From: DAIOEK01 sp036746315
Lineage (GTDB): Bacteria; Chloroflexota; Anaerolineae; Anaerolineales; Anaerolineaceae
DNA length: 37,173 nt
Assembly: GCA_036746315.1 (NCBI GenBank)
Contig: DAIOEK010000027.1
Span: 1 to 37,173, forward strand
Reading direction: 5' to 3'
Positions 9,063-16,041 of this stretch are shown piece by piece. The translations under genes and the position numbers were made by a program. Below the pieces are notes generated by a model. That model ran no database searches, was not told the origin of the DNA, and worked only from the letters and a program-made list of their open reading frames with translations. Each line of letters starts with the position of its first letter. The first letter of the stretch is position 1.

Positions 9063-9989
9063 TTATTTTCTTTTCCTGGCATATGGTTTGCTCGGCTTTG
9101 TAAGGTGAAGATAGTTGATCTTTTGATTGAATCTGGCAGGCATAATTCCAAAGTTTTTCGGCACAGAATCAATGGCACAGGTTCGATCTGCTGCAAAATA
9201 ATCCAACCAATAAGTTGAAAACGGAAATACCTTTATCATGCTTTCCAGCGTAACTGTCAAGAGACGTAGGTAAGCAGAGGACATGCCAATCGGCATATTC
9301 TTCAATCCCAATTGATCTCGAATCGCAAAGATCGCTTCCCTGACAGTAATTGCCTCAGGTCCTCCTACTTCCAGTGTTTTTCCTTTCATTTCCTCAGTTT
9401 GTAACACCCAAAGCAGGCAGCTCACCAGATCATCGCGCCAGATCGGCTGGAAATGTGTCTCCCCGTGATCGGGAAGAATCACAAATGGACGAAATATCGA
9501 CAGGATTGTTTTAATTCCCTCGGTAAAATGGTCCCCCGCACCATACACAAGTCCGCTGCGCAAAATGGTATGCGGTACCGGTGAAGTGCGAATGATATTC
9601 TCGCATATTCCCTTTGTCTTCAATGCCGGGTAAGCGGATGCCCTGTCCGCACCTAAGTGGCTGATAAAGACCAAATGCTCTACACCGGTTTCTTCTGCTG
9701 CTTTCGTCACCACCTGGGTGGTTTGTATGTCTGTCTTTAGCAGATCAGACTGGCTGCCTTGAAATTCACCGGTCACCAGGTGGAATACGCAGTCCACACC
9801 TTTCATGGCAGCTCGAACGCCGCGCTCATCCAGCAAGCTTGAGACAACCGCATCGATGGGGACGCCTTTGGGCAACCTTGGCGAAGCCTGAGCTGGACGG
9901 ATTAATGTGCGAACGGGATATCCATGAGAAATTAGTTGCCGGATCAATGATTGACCGATAAACCCGGTGCCGCCGGTAATGAGAATCAT
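9063..9989 (-). CDS. NAD(P)-binding atypical SDR protein (NDUFA9/NmrA-like)
   Basis: A 308-residue Rossmann-fold protein of the extended or atypical short-chain dehydrogenase group. Residues 1-20 carry the dinucleotide-binding motif MILITGGTGFIGQSLI. A DCVFHLVTGEFQG segment follows, and then HLVFISHLGADRASAYPALKTKG, where the usual YxxxK appears in the form Y-P-A-L-K-x-K. The tail (PFSTYWLDYFAADRTCAID) resembles complex-I NDUFA9-like and NmrA-like bacterial proteins. The ATG at 9989 is chosen because it begins the Rossmann strand; an upstream in-frame ATG at 10148 would add 53 residues overlapping the divergent gene. The stop codon is 3 bases before the GH57 start, so the two are probably one transcript. 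The substrate is unknown. Confidence 0.75.
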   Translation of the reverse strand: MILITGGTGFIGQSLIRQLISHGYPVRTLIRPAQASPRLPKGVPIDAVVSSLLDERGVRAAMKGVDCVFHLVTGEFQGSQSDLLKTDIQTTQVVTKAAEETGVEHLVFISHLGADRASAYPALKTKGICENIIRTSPVPHTILRSGLVYGAGDHFTEGIKTILSIFRPFVILPDHGETHFQPIWRDDLVSCLLWVLQTEEMKGKTLEVGGPEAITVREAIFAIRDQLGLKNMPIGMSSAYLRLLTVTLESMIKVFPFSTYWLDYFAADRTCAIDSVPKNFGIMPARFNQKINYLHLTKPSKPYARKRK

Positions 9990-10084
9990 ACGGTTGATTA
10001 TAGCAGAAGCCTGTTTTAAAACCTCTGGCAAATATATTGCACCAAGTACAGTAAGTATTCCACAGAAAAATGAGGGCAAAGTCC

Positions 10085-11428
10085 ATGCAAACACTGCCTG
10101 TACCAATGAATAATTCCCGTGTGGGTTTCCACTATTATCCTGATGCAAACCATTATCGCGAAGCCGACCTAAATCACTGGCTGCCGATTCTAAAATCGCT
10201 TAACGCATCCTGGCTGGTATTGCTGGCCCCGGTTGACCGTGCCATTCCTGAGGATTTCATCAAGTTATTGGTTTCCAATGGCATCGAACCAATTCTCCAA
10301 TTCCAGTTGAATCCTGCCAACCCACCGTTGGCATCAGATTTGGATGTGCTTTTCACTGCTTACAAATCATGGGGGGCGCATTATCTTGTCCTTTTCGACC
10401 GTCCCAACATGAAAAAGACCTGGTCGTCAGCCGCATGGACTCAACAGGATCTTGTGGAACGCTTTCTGGACCGCTTCGTACCAATCGCCACGCAGGTGAT
10501 TTCAAAGGGGTTGGTGCCCGTATTTCCTCCCCTTGAACCGGGAGGTGATTATTGGGATACTACATTCCTCAAATCCGCCCTTGATTCTTTAATTCGCCGG
10601 GGTCAACAACAAATGCTGGATACACTGGTACTCTCCGCGTACGCCCATTTGACTGAAAAAGGGTTGAATTGGGGCGCAGGTGGACCTGAGCGCTGGATCG
10701 GTGCAAAACCGTATCACACTTCACCGGATAACGAAGATCAACGCGGTTTTCACATTTTTGACTGGTACGAAGCAATTGCACGCACTACCCTGCACAAAGA
10801 TGTTCCTATCTTGCTGCTGGGTGTCGCACCACAGGCGAAATCAGAGCACTCAAAAGACGTATCTCGGGTTTTGGATGCCACCTGGCAGGCGCAGAACTAT
10901 CTGGCAATTTACCAGCTGCTGAATAAAGAGAAGGTCACCGAGCCGGGTTCGGTGGAAAAAACACTCGGCCCCATGCCTGACCCGATTATCGGTTGCAATT
11001 TTTACACACTTTGCACGGAACCGAATTCGAAAGAAAACAGCTTTGCCTGGTATAAAAATGAAACCGAACCGGCATCCTACGTGGTTGCAATCAAATCCTG
11101 GTTAGAAAAAAGAAAGATCACAACCAAAACGATCTTGCAAGAACAGGATGCTGCAACGCACCCCATTGCCCATTATTTACTTTTGCCCAGCTATGAATGG
11201 GGAATATCCGACTGGCACCTCGAAGCAGCCAAACCCTTTATCAAAAAGCATGCGCCTACCATCGGTTTCTCACTTGCTGAGGCGGCTTTGGCAGCCAGAG
11301 TAACTGTGGTCGGCGGTCCACAGACCTTTACCGATGATGATCTCGCCGATCTCGAAAAGAAAGGCTGTGTAGTAGAACGAATCAGCGGCGATGGCACCAG
11401 TATTGCATCATTACTCGCAGAGAGGTGA
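10085..11428 (+). CDS. Unrecognised TIM-barrel-like protein with a CW_binding_2-like tail
   Basis: A 447-residue protein, start chosen at 10085 because GAGGG lies 8 bases upstream; ATG 10070 has no ribosome site. The first ~310 residues alternate strands and helices in a barrel-like way (RVGFHYYPDANHY, ASWLVLLAPVDRAIP, GIEPILQFQLNP, HYLVLFDRPNM, LVPVFPPLEPGGDYW, DTLVLSAYAHL) and look like a glycosidase- or esterase-type TIM barrel, but no family-defining catalytic pair is certain. The last ~45 residues (VTVVGGPQTF, then VVERISGDG) closely resemble one cell-wall-binding repeat 2 unit (PF04122). There is no signal peptide, so an extracellular wall role is doubtful. Its stop is 3 bases before ftsZ, which implies translational coupling with that gene. 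Confidence 0.6.
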   Translation: MQTLPVPMNNSRVGFHYYPDANHYREADLNHWLPILKSLNASWLVLLAPVDRAIPEDFIKLLVSNGIEPILQFQLNPANPPLASDLDVLFTAYKSWGAHYLVLFDRPNMKKTWSSAAWTQQDLVERFLDRFVPIATQVISKGLVPVFPPLEPGGDYWDTTFLKSALDSLIRRGQQQMLDTLVLSAYAHLTEKGLNWGAGGPERWIGAKPYHTSPDNEDQRGFHIFDWYEAIARTTLHKDVPILLLGVAPQAKSEHSKDVSRVLDATWQAQNYLAIYQLLNKEKVTEPGSVEKTLGPMPDPIIGCNFYTLCTEPNSKENSFAWYKNETEPASYVVAIKSWLEKRKITTKTILQEQDAATHPIAHYLLLPSYEWGISDWHLEAAKPFIKKHAPTIGFSLAEAALAARVTVVGGPQTFTDDDLADLEKKGCVVERISGDGTSIASLLAER

Positions 11429-11431
11429 GAT

Positions 11432-12640
11432 ATGAACATGACCCAGCCAGTATTACAACACACACCAATTACCGCCCGCATGCCGATTCTGAAGGTTGTT
11501 GGCATGGGGGGCGGTGGGTGCAATGCAATCAACCGTATGGTTGAGTTGGGTATTCCGGGCGTGGAATTCATTGGTGCCAATACCGATCATCAGGCATTGG
11601 AAGCCTGCCTCGCGCCAACCCGCATTCAACTGGGGCCCAAAGCAACACGTGGGTTGGGGTCTGGTGGCACTCCAACCATTGGCGAAGCTGCTGCTGAAGA
11701 AAGCGCCCGGGAAATTGCCCGCGCCTTGGAAGGTGCAGATATGGTTTTTCTCACCGCAGGTATGGGTGGCGGAACTGGAACCGGATCCATTCCTGTAGCT
11801 GCCAAGATAGCTCGTGCGTTGGGTGCAGTGACTGTTTCGATTGTTACCACTCCCTTCTCATTTGAAATGGGGAAAAGACAGAAAAATGCAAATGAAGGTC
11901 TCGCAAAACTTCGTCCGTTTTCCGATACATTGATCACCGTCCCCAATGATAAGCTCTTGTATGTCGCTCCCCGCGACCTGCCTATGGAAGTTGCCTTCCG
12001 TCTGGCGGATGATGTTCTCCGCCAGGGTATTCAGGGTATAGCCGAATTGATCACCACGCCCGGAACGATCAACATTGATTTTGCACATATTCGCAATGTC
12101 ATGAAAATGGGTGGTGGTTCCCTCCTCTCCATGGGGCAGGCGGAAGGGTACGAAAAAGCCCGCAACGCTATTGATCAAGCGCTTCATCATCCCTTCCTGG
12201 AATCTGCCAATCTTGATTCTGCCGGGGCAATTATTGCCAACTTCACCGGAGGTGCCGATCTCACCTTTATGGAAGTGACCGAAGCGCTGAATCACCTTCA
12301 GGAAATGACCGGAAACCAGGCGGAAATCATTCCTGGCTTCATCACCGATGACCGCATGACAGATAGGGCACAGGTAATTTTGGTGGTAACCGGGTTGGGG
12401 GGTACTGCAATTGATAACGAATTGTTTGCCTCCCGCGCAGCAACACCTCAACAGCCGACGCCAGCTGCTGCAATTGAAAATGCAGAAGAACCCGCAGTTC
12501 GTGAAGCATATATGAAAATCGATTTCAGTAATCCAAATCAACCACAGGTGTCCATGGATACACAGCCTTCGTTGCCGAATAATTTGGACTTGCCTGCATT
12601 TCTGAGAAAGAGATCTCGCCCAAATTGGCAGGGAGTGTGA
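11432..12640 (+). CDS. ftsZ: Divergent cell division protein FtsZ
   Basis: A tubulin-fold GTPase of 402 residues. The start has GAGAGGTG upstream. Motifs: T1 loop VGMGGGGCNAINRM (around residue 23), T3 with ANTDHQALEA, tubulin signature GMGGGTGTGS (residues ~110-119), T6-adjacent VPNDKLLYV, and T7 loop INIDFAHIRNVM. In the T7 loop the first Asp is kept (residue 216), but the second conserved acidic position (E. coli Asp212) is His219, read directly as CAT at 12086-12088. A variable Pro/Gln-rich linker (~330-375) leads to LDLPAFLRKRSR, a recognisable FtsA/SepF-binding C-terminal peptide. T3 is also unusual (GLGSGGTPTIG instead of GLGAGANPEVG). It lies outside a dcw cluster, in an apparent operon with a barrel protein and two tiny proteins. 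It could be a second FtsZ copy in this genome. Confidence 0.92.
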   Translation: MNMTQPVLQHTPITARMPILKVVGMGGGGCNAINRMVELGIPGVEFIGANTDHQALEACLAPTRIQLGPKATRGLGSGGTPTIGEAAAEESAREIARALEGADMVFLTAGMGGGTGTGSIPVAAKIARALGAVTVSIVTTPFSFEMGKRQKNANEGLAKLRPFSDTLITVPNDKLLYVAPRDLPMEVAFRLADDVLRQGIQGIAELITTPGTINIDFAHIRNVMKMGGGSLLSMGQAEGYEKARNAIDQALHHPFLESANLDSAGAIIANFTGGADLTFMEVTEALNHLQEMTGNQAEIIPGFITDDRMTDRAQVILVVTGLGGTAIDNELFASRAATPQQPTPAAAIENAEEPAVREAYMKIDFSNPNQPQVSMDTQPSLPNNLDLPAFLRKRSRPNWQGV

Positions 12641-12641
12641 T

Positions 12642-12869
12642 ATGGATGCAAAACTTCTGAGCAGTATTTGTGAGCAGGTTTATCGGAAGTATCCAGAGGT
12701 TAGAGGTTCTCGCCCTAAATTGCAGCCGCTGTCAAAAGGAACCACAACACAGCATGTATTGCTCTTTTCTGGTAAATCATCCACCGAAAACGGAGGAAGC
12801 CTCTCTCATACAGTTAGAGTGGTAGTAAACGGTGAAGGGAAGATTGTAAAAATGAGTTCATCGAAATAG
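12642..12869 (+). CDS. Small hypothetical protein downstream of ftsZ
   Basis: A 75-residue basic protein (MDAKLLSSICEQVYRKYPEV to KIVKMSSSK), beginning one base after the ftsZ stop with GGGAGTG as ribosome site, so it is almost certainly translated with ftsZ. The first ~20 residues look helical. The middle is basic and Gln/Thr-rich (PKLQPLSKGTTTQHVLLF). The end forms two probable strands (TVRVVVNGEGKIVKMSSS). I do not recognise the family. Tight spacing and normal codon use support it being real. A role linked to FtsZ is inference from position only. Confidence 0.7.
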   Translation: MDAKLLSSICEQVYRKYPEVRGSRPKLQPLSKGTTTQHVLLFSGKSSTENGGSLSHTVRVVVNGEGKIVKMSSSK

Positions 12870-12879
12870 TGAGGGCAAA

Positions 12880-13095
12880 ATGAGCATCTTGGGAAACATT
12901 AAAAAGATCGAAGCATCCTTTTGGGAAACCATCATCAATTTGATGACGAACTCATCCACCTTTCAGATGATGATCCGCAAAGCATTTGAATTGGTTAAGG
13001 ATCATGAATTTCTTTGGCTTGCCGGTTTGATACTTGCCTGGACCGCAGCTGGTCTGACTGTGGGTTATTTTTTCGGCTTTAATGGAATTAGATAA
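12880..13095 (+). CDS. Small single-span membrane protein in the ftsZ cluster
   Basis: A 71-residue protein starting 10 bases after the preceding stop, with a GAGGG site. Residues 1-43 are amphipathic and soluble (NIKKIEASFWETIINLMTN, then FELVKDHEFLW). Residues ~44-66 form one membrane helix (LAGLILAWTAAGLTVGYFFG) with a short FNGIR tail. The family is not recognised. It is the last gene before the bidirectional hairpin at 13120-13147, which closes the ftsZ unit. A membrane tether or division-associated factor would fit the position, but nothing in the sequence proves it. Confidence 0.65.
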   Translation: MSILGNIKKIEASFWETIINLMTNSSTFQMMIRKAFELVKDHEFLWLAGLILAWTAAGLTVGYFFGFNGIR

Positions 13096-13119
13096 TCCGG
13101 TTGTTACTATAATAACCAA

Positions 13120-13147
13120 AAAGGGTTTGGCAATGGCCAGACCCTTT
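13120..13147. terminator. Bidirectional terminator between the ftsZ cluster and the superoxide dismutase gene
   Basis: A 12-bp stem (AAAGGGTTTGGC, 13120-13131, with 13136-13147, including one G-T pair) and a 4-base loop. A T-rich stretch flanks it on both sides; the minus-strand side gives a TTTTT run after the stem. It sits between convergent genes. Confidence 0.8.
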
Positions 13148-13171
13148 CTTATTTCCAGTTTCGCGTGATGC

Positions 13172-13783
13172 TTATTTTGCTGCCTGGAACATTTTTTCCA
13201 CTACATCCCAGTTGACTACGTTCCAGAACGCTTTGATGTAATCCGCTCTGCGATTTTGATAGTTCAGATAATAAGCATGTTCCCACACATCTATGCCAAG
13301 GATTGGAGTATGCCCTTCCATAACGGGGCTGTCCTGATTGGCAGTTGAGTATACCTGGAGCTTCTTTTGGCCATCCACGACCAGCCATGCCCAGCCGGAC
13401 CCAAAGCGTGTCATCCCAGACTGGGTAAATTTCTCTGCAAAAGGATCAAAACCGCCAAACACGGTATCGATTTCCTTGGCGACAGATCCAATAGGAGATT
13501 TGCTTCCTCCGGGAGTGAGCCACTCCCAAAATAGGCTGTGATTGTAATGACCACCCCCATTGTTCCTCACCGCGGTACGAATGCTCTCCGGAACTTTTTG
13601 CATTTCTTTTAGAATGTTCTCGATCTTTTTACCCTGCAATTCTGGAGCGCTTTCCAAAGCCTTATTCAGGTTGGCAACATAAGCCGCATGGTGTTTATCA
13701 TGATGGATTTCCATAGTCCGAGCATCGATATTCGGTTCGAGTGCGTCAAATTTATATTTCAAAGCAACTAATTCAAATGACAT
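13172..13783 (-). CDS. sodA: Superoxide dismutase, Fe/Mn family (probably Mn)
   Basis: Complete 203-residue Fe/Mn superoxide dismutase, which converts superoxide to oxygen and hydrogen peroxide. Metal ligands are His27 (MEIHHDKHHAAYV), the His in GGHYNHSLFWEWL, and the Asp and His in DVWEHAYYLNYQNRRADYI. The Gly-Gly before HYNHS and the later TANQDSP glutamine are the pattern usually seen in manganese rather than iron enzymes; cambialistic use cannot be excluded. There is no signal peptide, so it is cytoplasmic. The ribosome site CGGAGG is strong. The upstream region is very AT-rich and holds a possible metal-regulator palindrome. It appears monocistronic. Confidence 0.95.
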   Translation of the reverse strand: MSFELVALKYKFDALEPNIDARTMEIHHDKHHAAYVANLNKALESAPELQGKKIENILKEMQKVPESIRTAVRNNGGGHYNHSLFWEWLTPGGSKSPIGSVAKEIDTVFGGFDPFAEKFTQSGMTRFGSGWAWLVVDGQKKLQVYSTANQDSPVMEGHTPILGIDVWEHAYYLNYQNRRADYIKAFWNVVNWDVVEKMFQAAK

Positions 13784-13821
13784 AATGTCCTCCGTATTTA
13801 TACTTTTTTTATCTTATTTAT

Positions 13822-13835
13822 CATTATTATCAATG
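13822..13835. promoter_or_regulatory. AT-rich imperfect palindrome upstream of the superoxide dismutase gene (possible Fur-like box)
   Basis: CATTATTATCAATG, about 40 bases before the sodA start, is an imperfect inverted repeat (CATT/AATG outer arms). On the minus strand it reads into GATAATAATGATAAA, which partly matches the GATAAT hexamer array of Fur boxes. No experimental or database support; AT-rich promoter sequence alone can look like this. Confidence 0.25.
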
Positions 13836-13879
13836 CGCAAAGCAAAAGATGCTACAAGTTGTATAACGTATAAATACAC

Positions 13880-13910
13880 AACCAGCCCACAAAAACTTTG
13901 TGGGCTGGTT
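13880..13910 (-). terminator. Terminator hairpin after the NBR1-Ig lipoprotein gene
   Basis: Perfect 14-bp inverted repeat AACCAGCCCACAAA (13880-13893) and 13897-13910 with a 3-base loop, 17 bases beyond the stop codon of the minus-strand lipoprotein gene. The following T-tract is poor, so it may act as an mRNA-stabilising end as much as a terminator. Confidence 0.7.
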
Positions 13911-13926
13911 GGCAACTTTGCTATGT

Positions 13927-14913
13927 TTACGGGGCTACATTGATCGTTTTATAAACGGTATTGTTATCCTCATCTTCTTCAGGTACTGTATTTCCAACAT
14001 CAGCAACAACCCGTGTTTTTATGTTTGCATAGGGGCTAGGGAATGTATAAAGGCATGTGACAGTTTGACCGCCATGTGCATTGTTATTCATATTCCACGT
14101 ACAACCAGCTGGAGCAGAATCGCTTTGGAAGAACTGAATGACATAGGGACCGGTTTTCTTATTTCCACTGTTATAAACGGATACGGAAATCTGGCATGGA
14201 ACATCCGCTTTTGGTGAAGAACAAATTTTGAATTCGGTTATTTCTATTTCCGCGATTGGCTCTGGTTCCGCGGTGGGTTCAGGCACTCTGATTTTCACCC
14301 AAAAAGGCTCTTTTGCTGAAGTATTGATGCCGAAATTTGTCCCTTCCCCATCGCGTAGTAGATAATATCCTTGGTATGTTCCGCTCTCGTCTGGCGCAAC
14401 GAGATCCACACTGACATCAACAGTCATACCAGGAGCAATCGCAGAATTGGTCAACTGAACGGTATCGGGTGCACCCATCCTGTCTCCATGAGAAAATACC
14501 AACCTGTAACTGGATGTCCAGGTACAGGTTCCAACATTTTCCAATCGCCATGTTTTTGTGAAACCAGCCCCGGGAGCAATTTTCTTATCATCGGGTATGG
14601 TAACGTCATCGATAAATCTGGCTGCATTGCAAGGCTTGGCTGTTGCTGTGATCGATGGTATGACGGTTTTCGTGGGGGCAGCTTCTAGTGTCTGTGTGGG
14701 TGCTTCAGTCGCGGATGGAACCGGTTCGGCAGTGGAAGGCGCATTGCCCGCCAAAGCTGTCGCTGTTAATTCCAGACCAATAGCTTGGATGGTAGCCGCC
14801 AGGTCCGGGTCGGCCGGTGTCGGCGTTCTTTCACCGTCGTAGCCAGGAAAGTTACAAGCCAAACCCAGGCATAACAACACAACGATGATTGGGAGAATTC
14901 GGTAATTTTTCAT
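13927..14913 (-). CDS. Lipoprotein with NBR1-type Ig-like and CARDB-like domains
   Basis: A 328-residue exported protein. The N-terminus (about 1-20) is a lipoprotein-type signal ending LGLAC, slightly off the lipobox consensus at -3. Residues ~28-90 form a Thr/Pro/Ala linker. Residues ~93-210 hold an NBR1-like Ig domain, recognised by DDVTIPDD, then PGAGFTKTWRLENVGTCTW and GTYQGYYLLRDGEGTNFG. That domain is widespread in Chloroflexota secreted proteins. Residues ~222-328 resemble a CARDB cell-adhesion domain (EITEFKIC, VSVYNSGNKKTGPYVIQFF, ending in VPEEDEDNNTVYKTINV). The cysteines in the second domain may form disulphides. Its likely role is surface binding or protein display; the ligand is unknown. 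GGAGGAAACC precedes the ATG. Divergent from the EamA gene. Confidence 0.8.
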   Translation of the reverse strand: MKNYRILPIIVVLLCLGLACNFPGYDGERTPTPADPDLAATIQAIGLELTATALAGNAPSTAEPVPSATEAPTQTLEAAPTKTVIPSITATAKPCNAARFIDDVTIPDDKKIAPGAGFTKTWRLENVGTCTWTSSYRLVFSHGDRMGAPDTVQLTNSAIAPGMTVDVSVDLVAPDESGTYQGYYLLRDGEGTNFGINTSAKEPFWVKIRVPEPTAEPEPIAEIEITEFKICSSPKADVPCQISVSVYNSGNKKTGPYVIQFFQSDSAPAGCTWNMNNNAHGGQTVTCLYTFPSPYANIKTRVVADVGNTVPEEDEDNNTVYKTINVAP

Positions 14914-15051
14914 GGTTTCCTCCTAATAAGCAATCAGGGGTGGATTGGTGTATAAACTGGTGACTTTGTTCACCTGATTGCAGCAACCGAACTATGATAT
15001 ACATTATAGGGAAAATACTTCCTTTAAACTACCCATCAAACAGGAAAGCGC

Positions 15052-15945
15052 ATGCTCTATTTATTCTTGGTTTCGCTAATCTGGGCCTTCTCCTTTGGTT
15101 TGATCAAAACCAACCTCTCTTCGATTCATCCGGTTATGATTTCGGCAATTCGATTATCCATTGCTTTGCTGGTCTTTTTACCCTTCTTTCGATTATCCAA
15201 AGTTCCTTCAAAATTAAGACCAAAACTGGCACTTTTGGGCGCTGTGCAATATGGATTGATGTACATTTTCTACAATATCTCTTTTCAGTATTTGCAAGCG
15301 TATGAGGTCGCGCTTTTTACCATATTCACTCCCATTTATGTAACCATGGTCAATGATCTTGATCAACGCAAGATCAACCCATTCCGCTGGATAACATCAA
15401 TTCTTGCGATCATCGGCACGGCAATAATCGTCCAAATTGGGTTTAACCGCCCCGGATTATTGCTTGGTTTTGTTCTCTTGCAATTATCCAATCTCAGTTT
15501 TGCTGTTGGTCAGGTTTTTTACCGCAAGTGGATGAAGGAATATCCGCAGGTGAAGGATCAGCATGTGTTTGCCATTCTCTACTTTGGGGGAGCAGCGCTT
15601 ACCCTACTTCTCTCTGTATTGTTGGTTCCCCTCAATCAGATTAGCATCTCACCAATTCAGATCTGGACTCTCGTCTACCTCGGTGCCATAGCCTCAGGGT
15701 TTAGTTTCTTCCTTTGGAATTACGGTGCCAGGCGAACAAGTGTTGGCGCGTTAGCCATTTTCAACGACCTGAAAATTCCACTGAGCATTATTGTCTCCAT
15801 CCTGGTTTTTGGCGAGCAAACCAGCCTGTTGAATCTCTTGATCGGTGGTGCAGTCATTATCGGTTCATTGATATTGAATGAATTTTTGGAAAAAAAACAA
15901 AACAGGCTTGCTACCGATTCCCACAAAATGTCATCTTCCGAATAA
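15052..15945 (+). CDS. EamA/DMT-family transporter
   Basis: A 297-residue integral membrane protein with about ten hydrophobic segments in two homologous halves (about 1-140 and 145-285), the layout of the drug/metabolite transporter superfamily. The opening YLFLVSLIWAFSFGLIKTN and the second-half GAIASGFSFFLWNYGARRTS, then IVSILVFGEQTSLLNLLIGG, are typical EamA signatures. AGGAA sits 6 bases before the ATG. The substrate cannot be told: the family exports amino acids, nucleotides, sugars and others. Flanking genes give no clue. It ends with no obvious terminator, 96 bases before the surface-protein cluster. Confidence 0.85.
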   Translation: MLYLFLVSLIWAFSFGLIKTNLSSIHPVMISAIRLSIALLVFLPFFRLSKVPSKLRPKLALLGAVQYGLMYIFYNISFQYLQAYEVALFTIFTPIYVTMVNDLDQRKINPFRWITSILAIIGTAIIVQIGFNRPGLLLGFVLLQLSNLSFAVGQVFYRKWMKEYPQVKDQHVFAILYFGGAALTLLLSVLLVPLNQISISPIQIWTLVYLGAIASGFSFFLWNYGARRTSVGALAIFNDLKIPLSIIVSILVFGEQTSLLNLLIGGAVIIGSLILNEFLEKKQNRLATDSHKMSSSE

Positions 15946-15996
15946 GAGCAATCTGACAATTTATCGGTTTTTTATCGCTATTTCCTACACATTCCA

Positions 15997-16002
15997 TATA
16001 AT
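15997..16002 (+). promoter_or_regulatory. Candidate -10 box for the WxL-like surface-protein operon
   Basis: TATAAT 39 bases before the ATG of the large surface protein. No good -35 hexamer at normal spacing (TTTATC at 15971-15976 leaves 20 bp). Weak support. Confidence 0.3.
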
Positions 16003-16041
16003 TAAACTCAGGATACATGTGCAATTGTACCCTGGGCTTTT

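Noticed and set aside
9990..10148. N-terminal extension of the SDR gene starting at 10148
   Set aside because: The extra 53 residues precede the Rossmann start, show no homology pattern, and overlap the divergent gene's start.
11858..12541. Minus-strand 227-codon frame across ftsZ
   Set aside because: Antisense shadow of a strongly conserved gene; composition (His/Phe/Cys-rich) is unlike real proteins here.
14978..15005. TTGCAG-16-TACATT as promoter for the EamA gene
   Set aside because: Both boxes are imperfect and several other AT-rich hexamers compete, so I do not list it as a feature.
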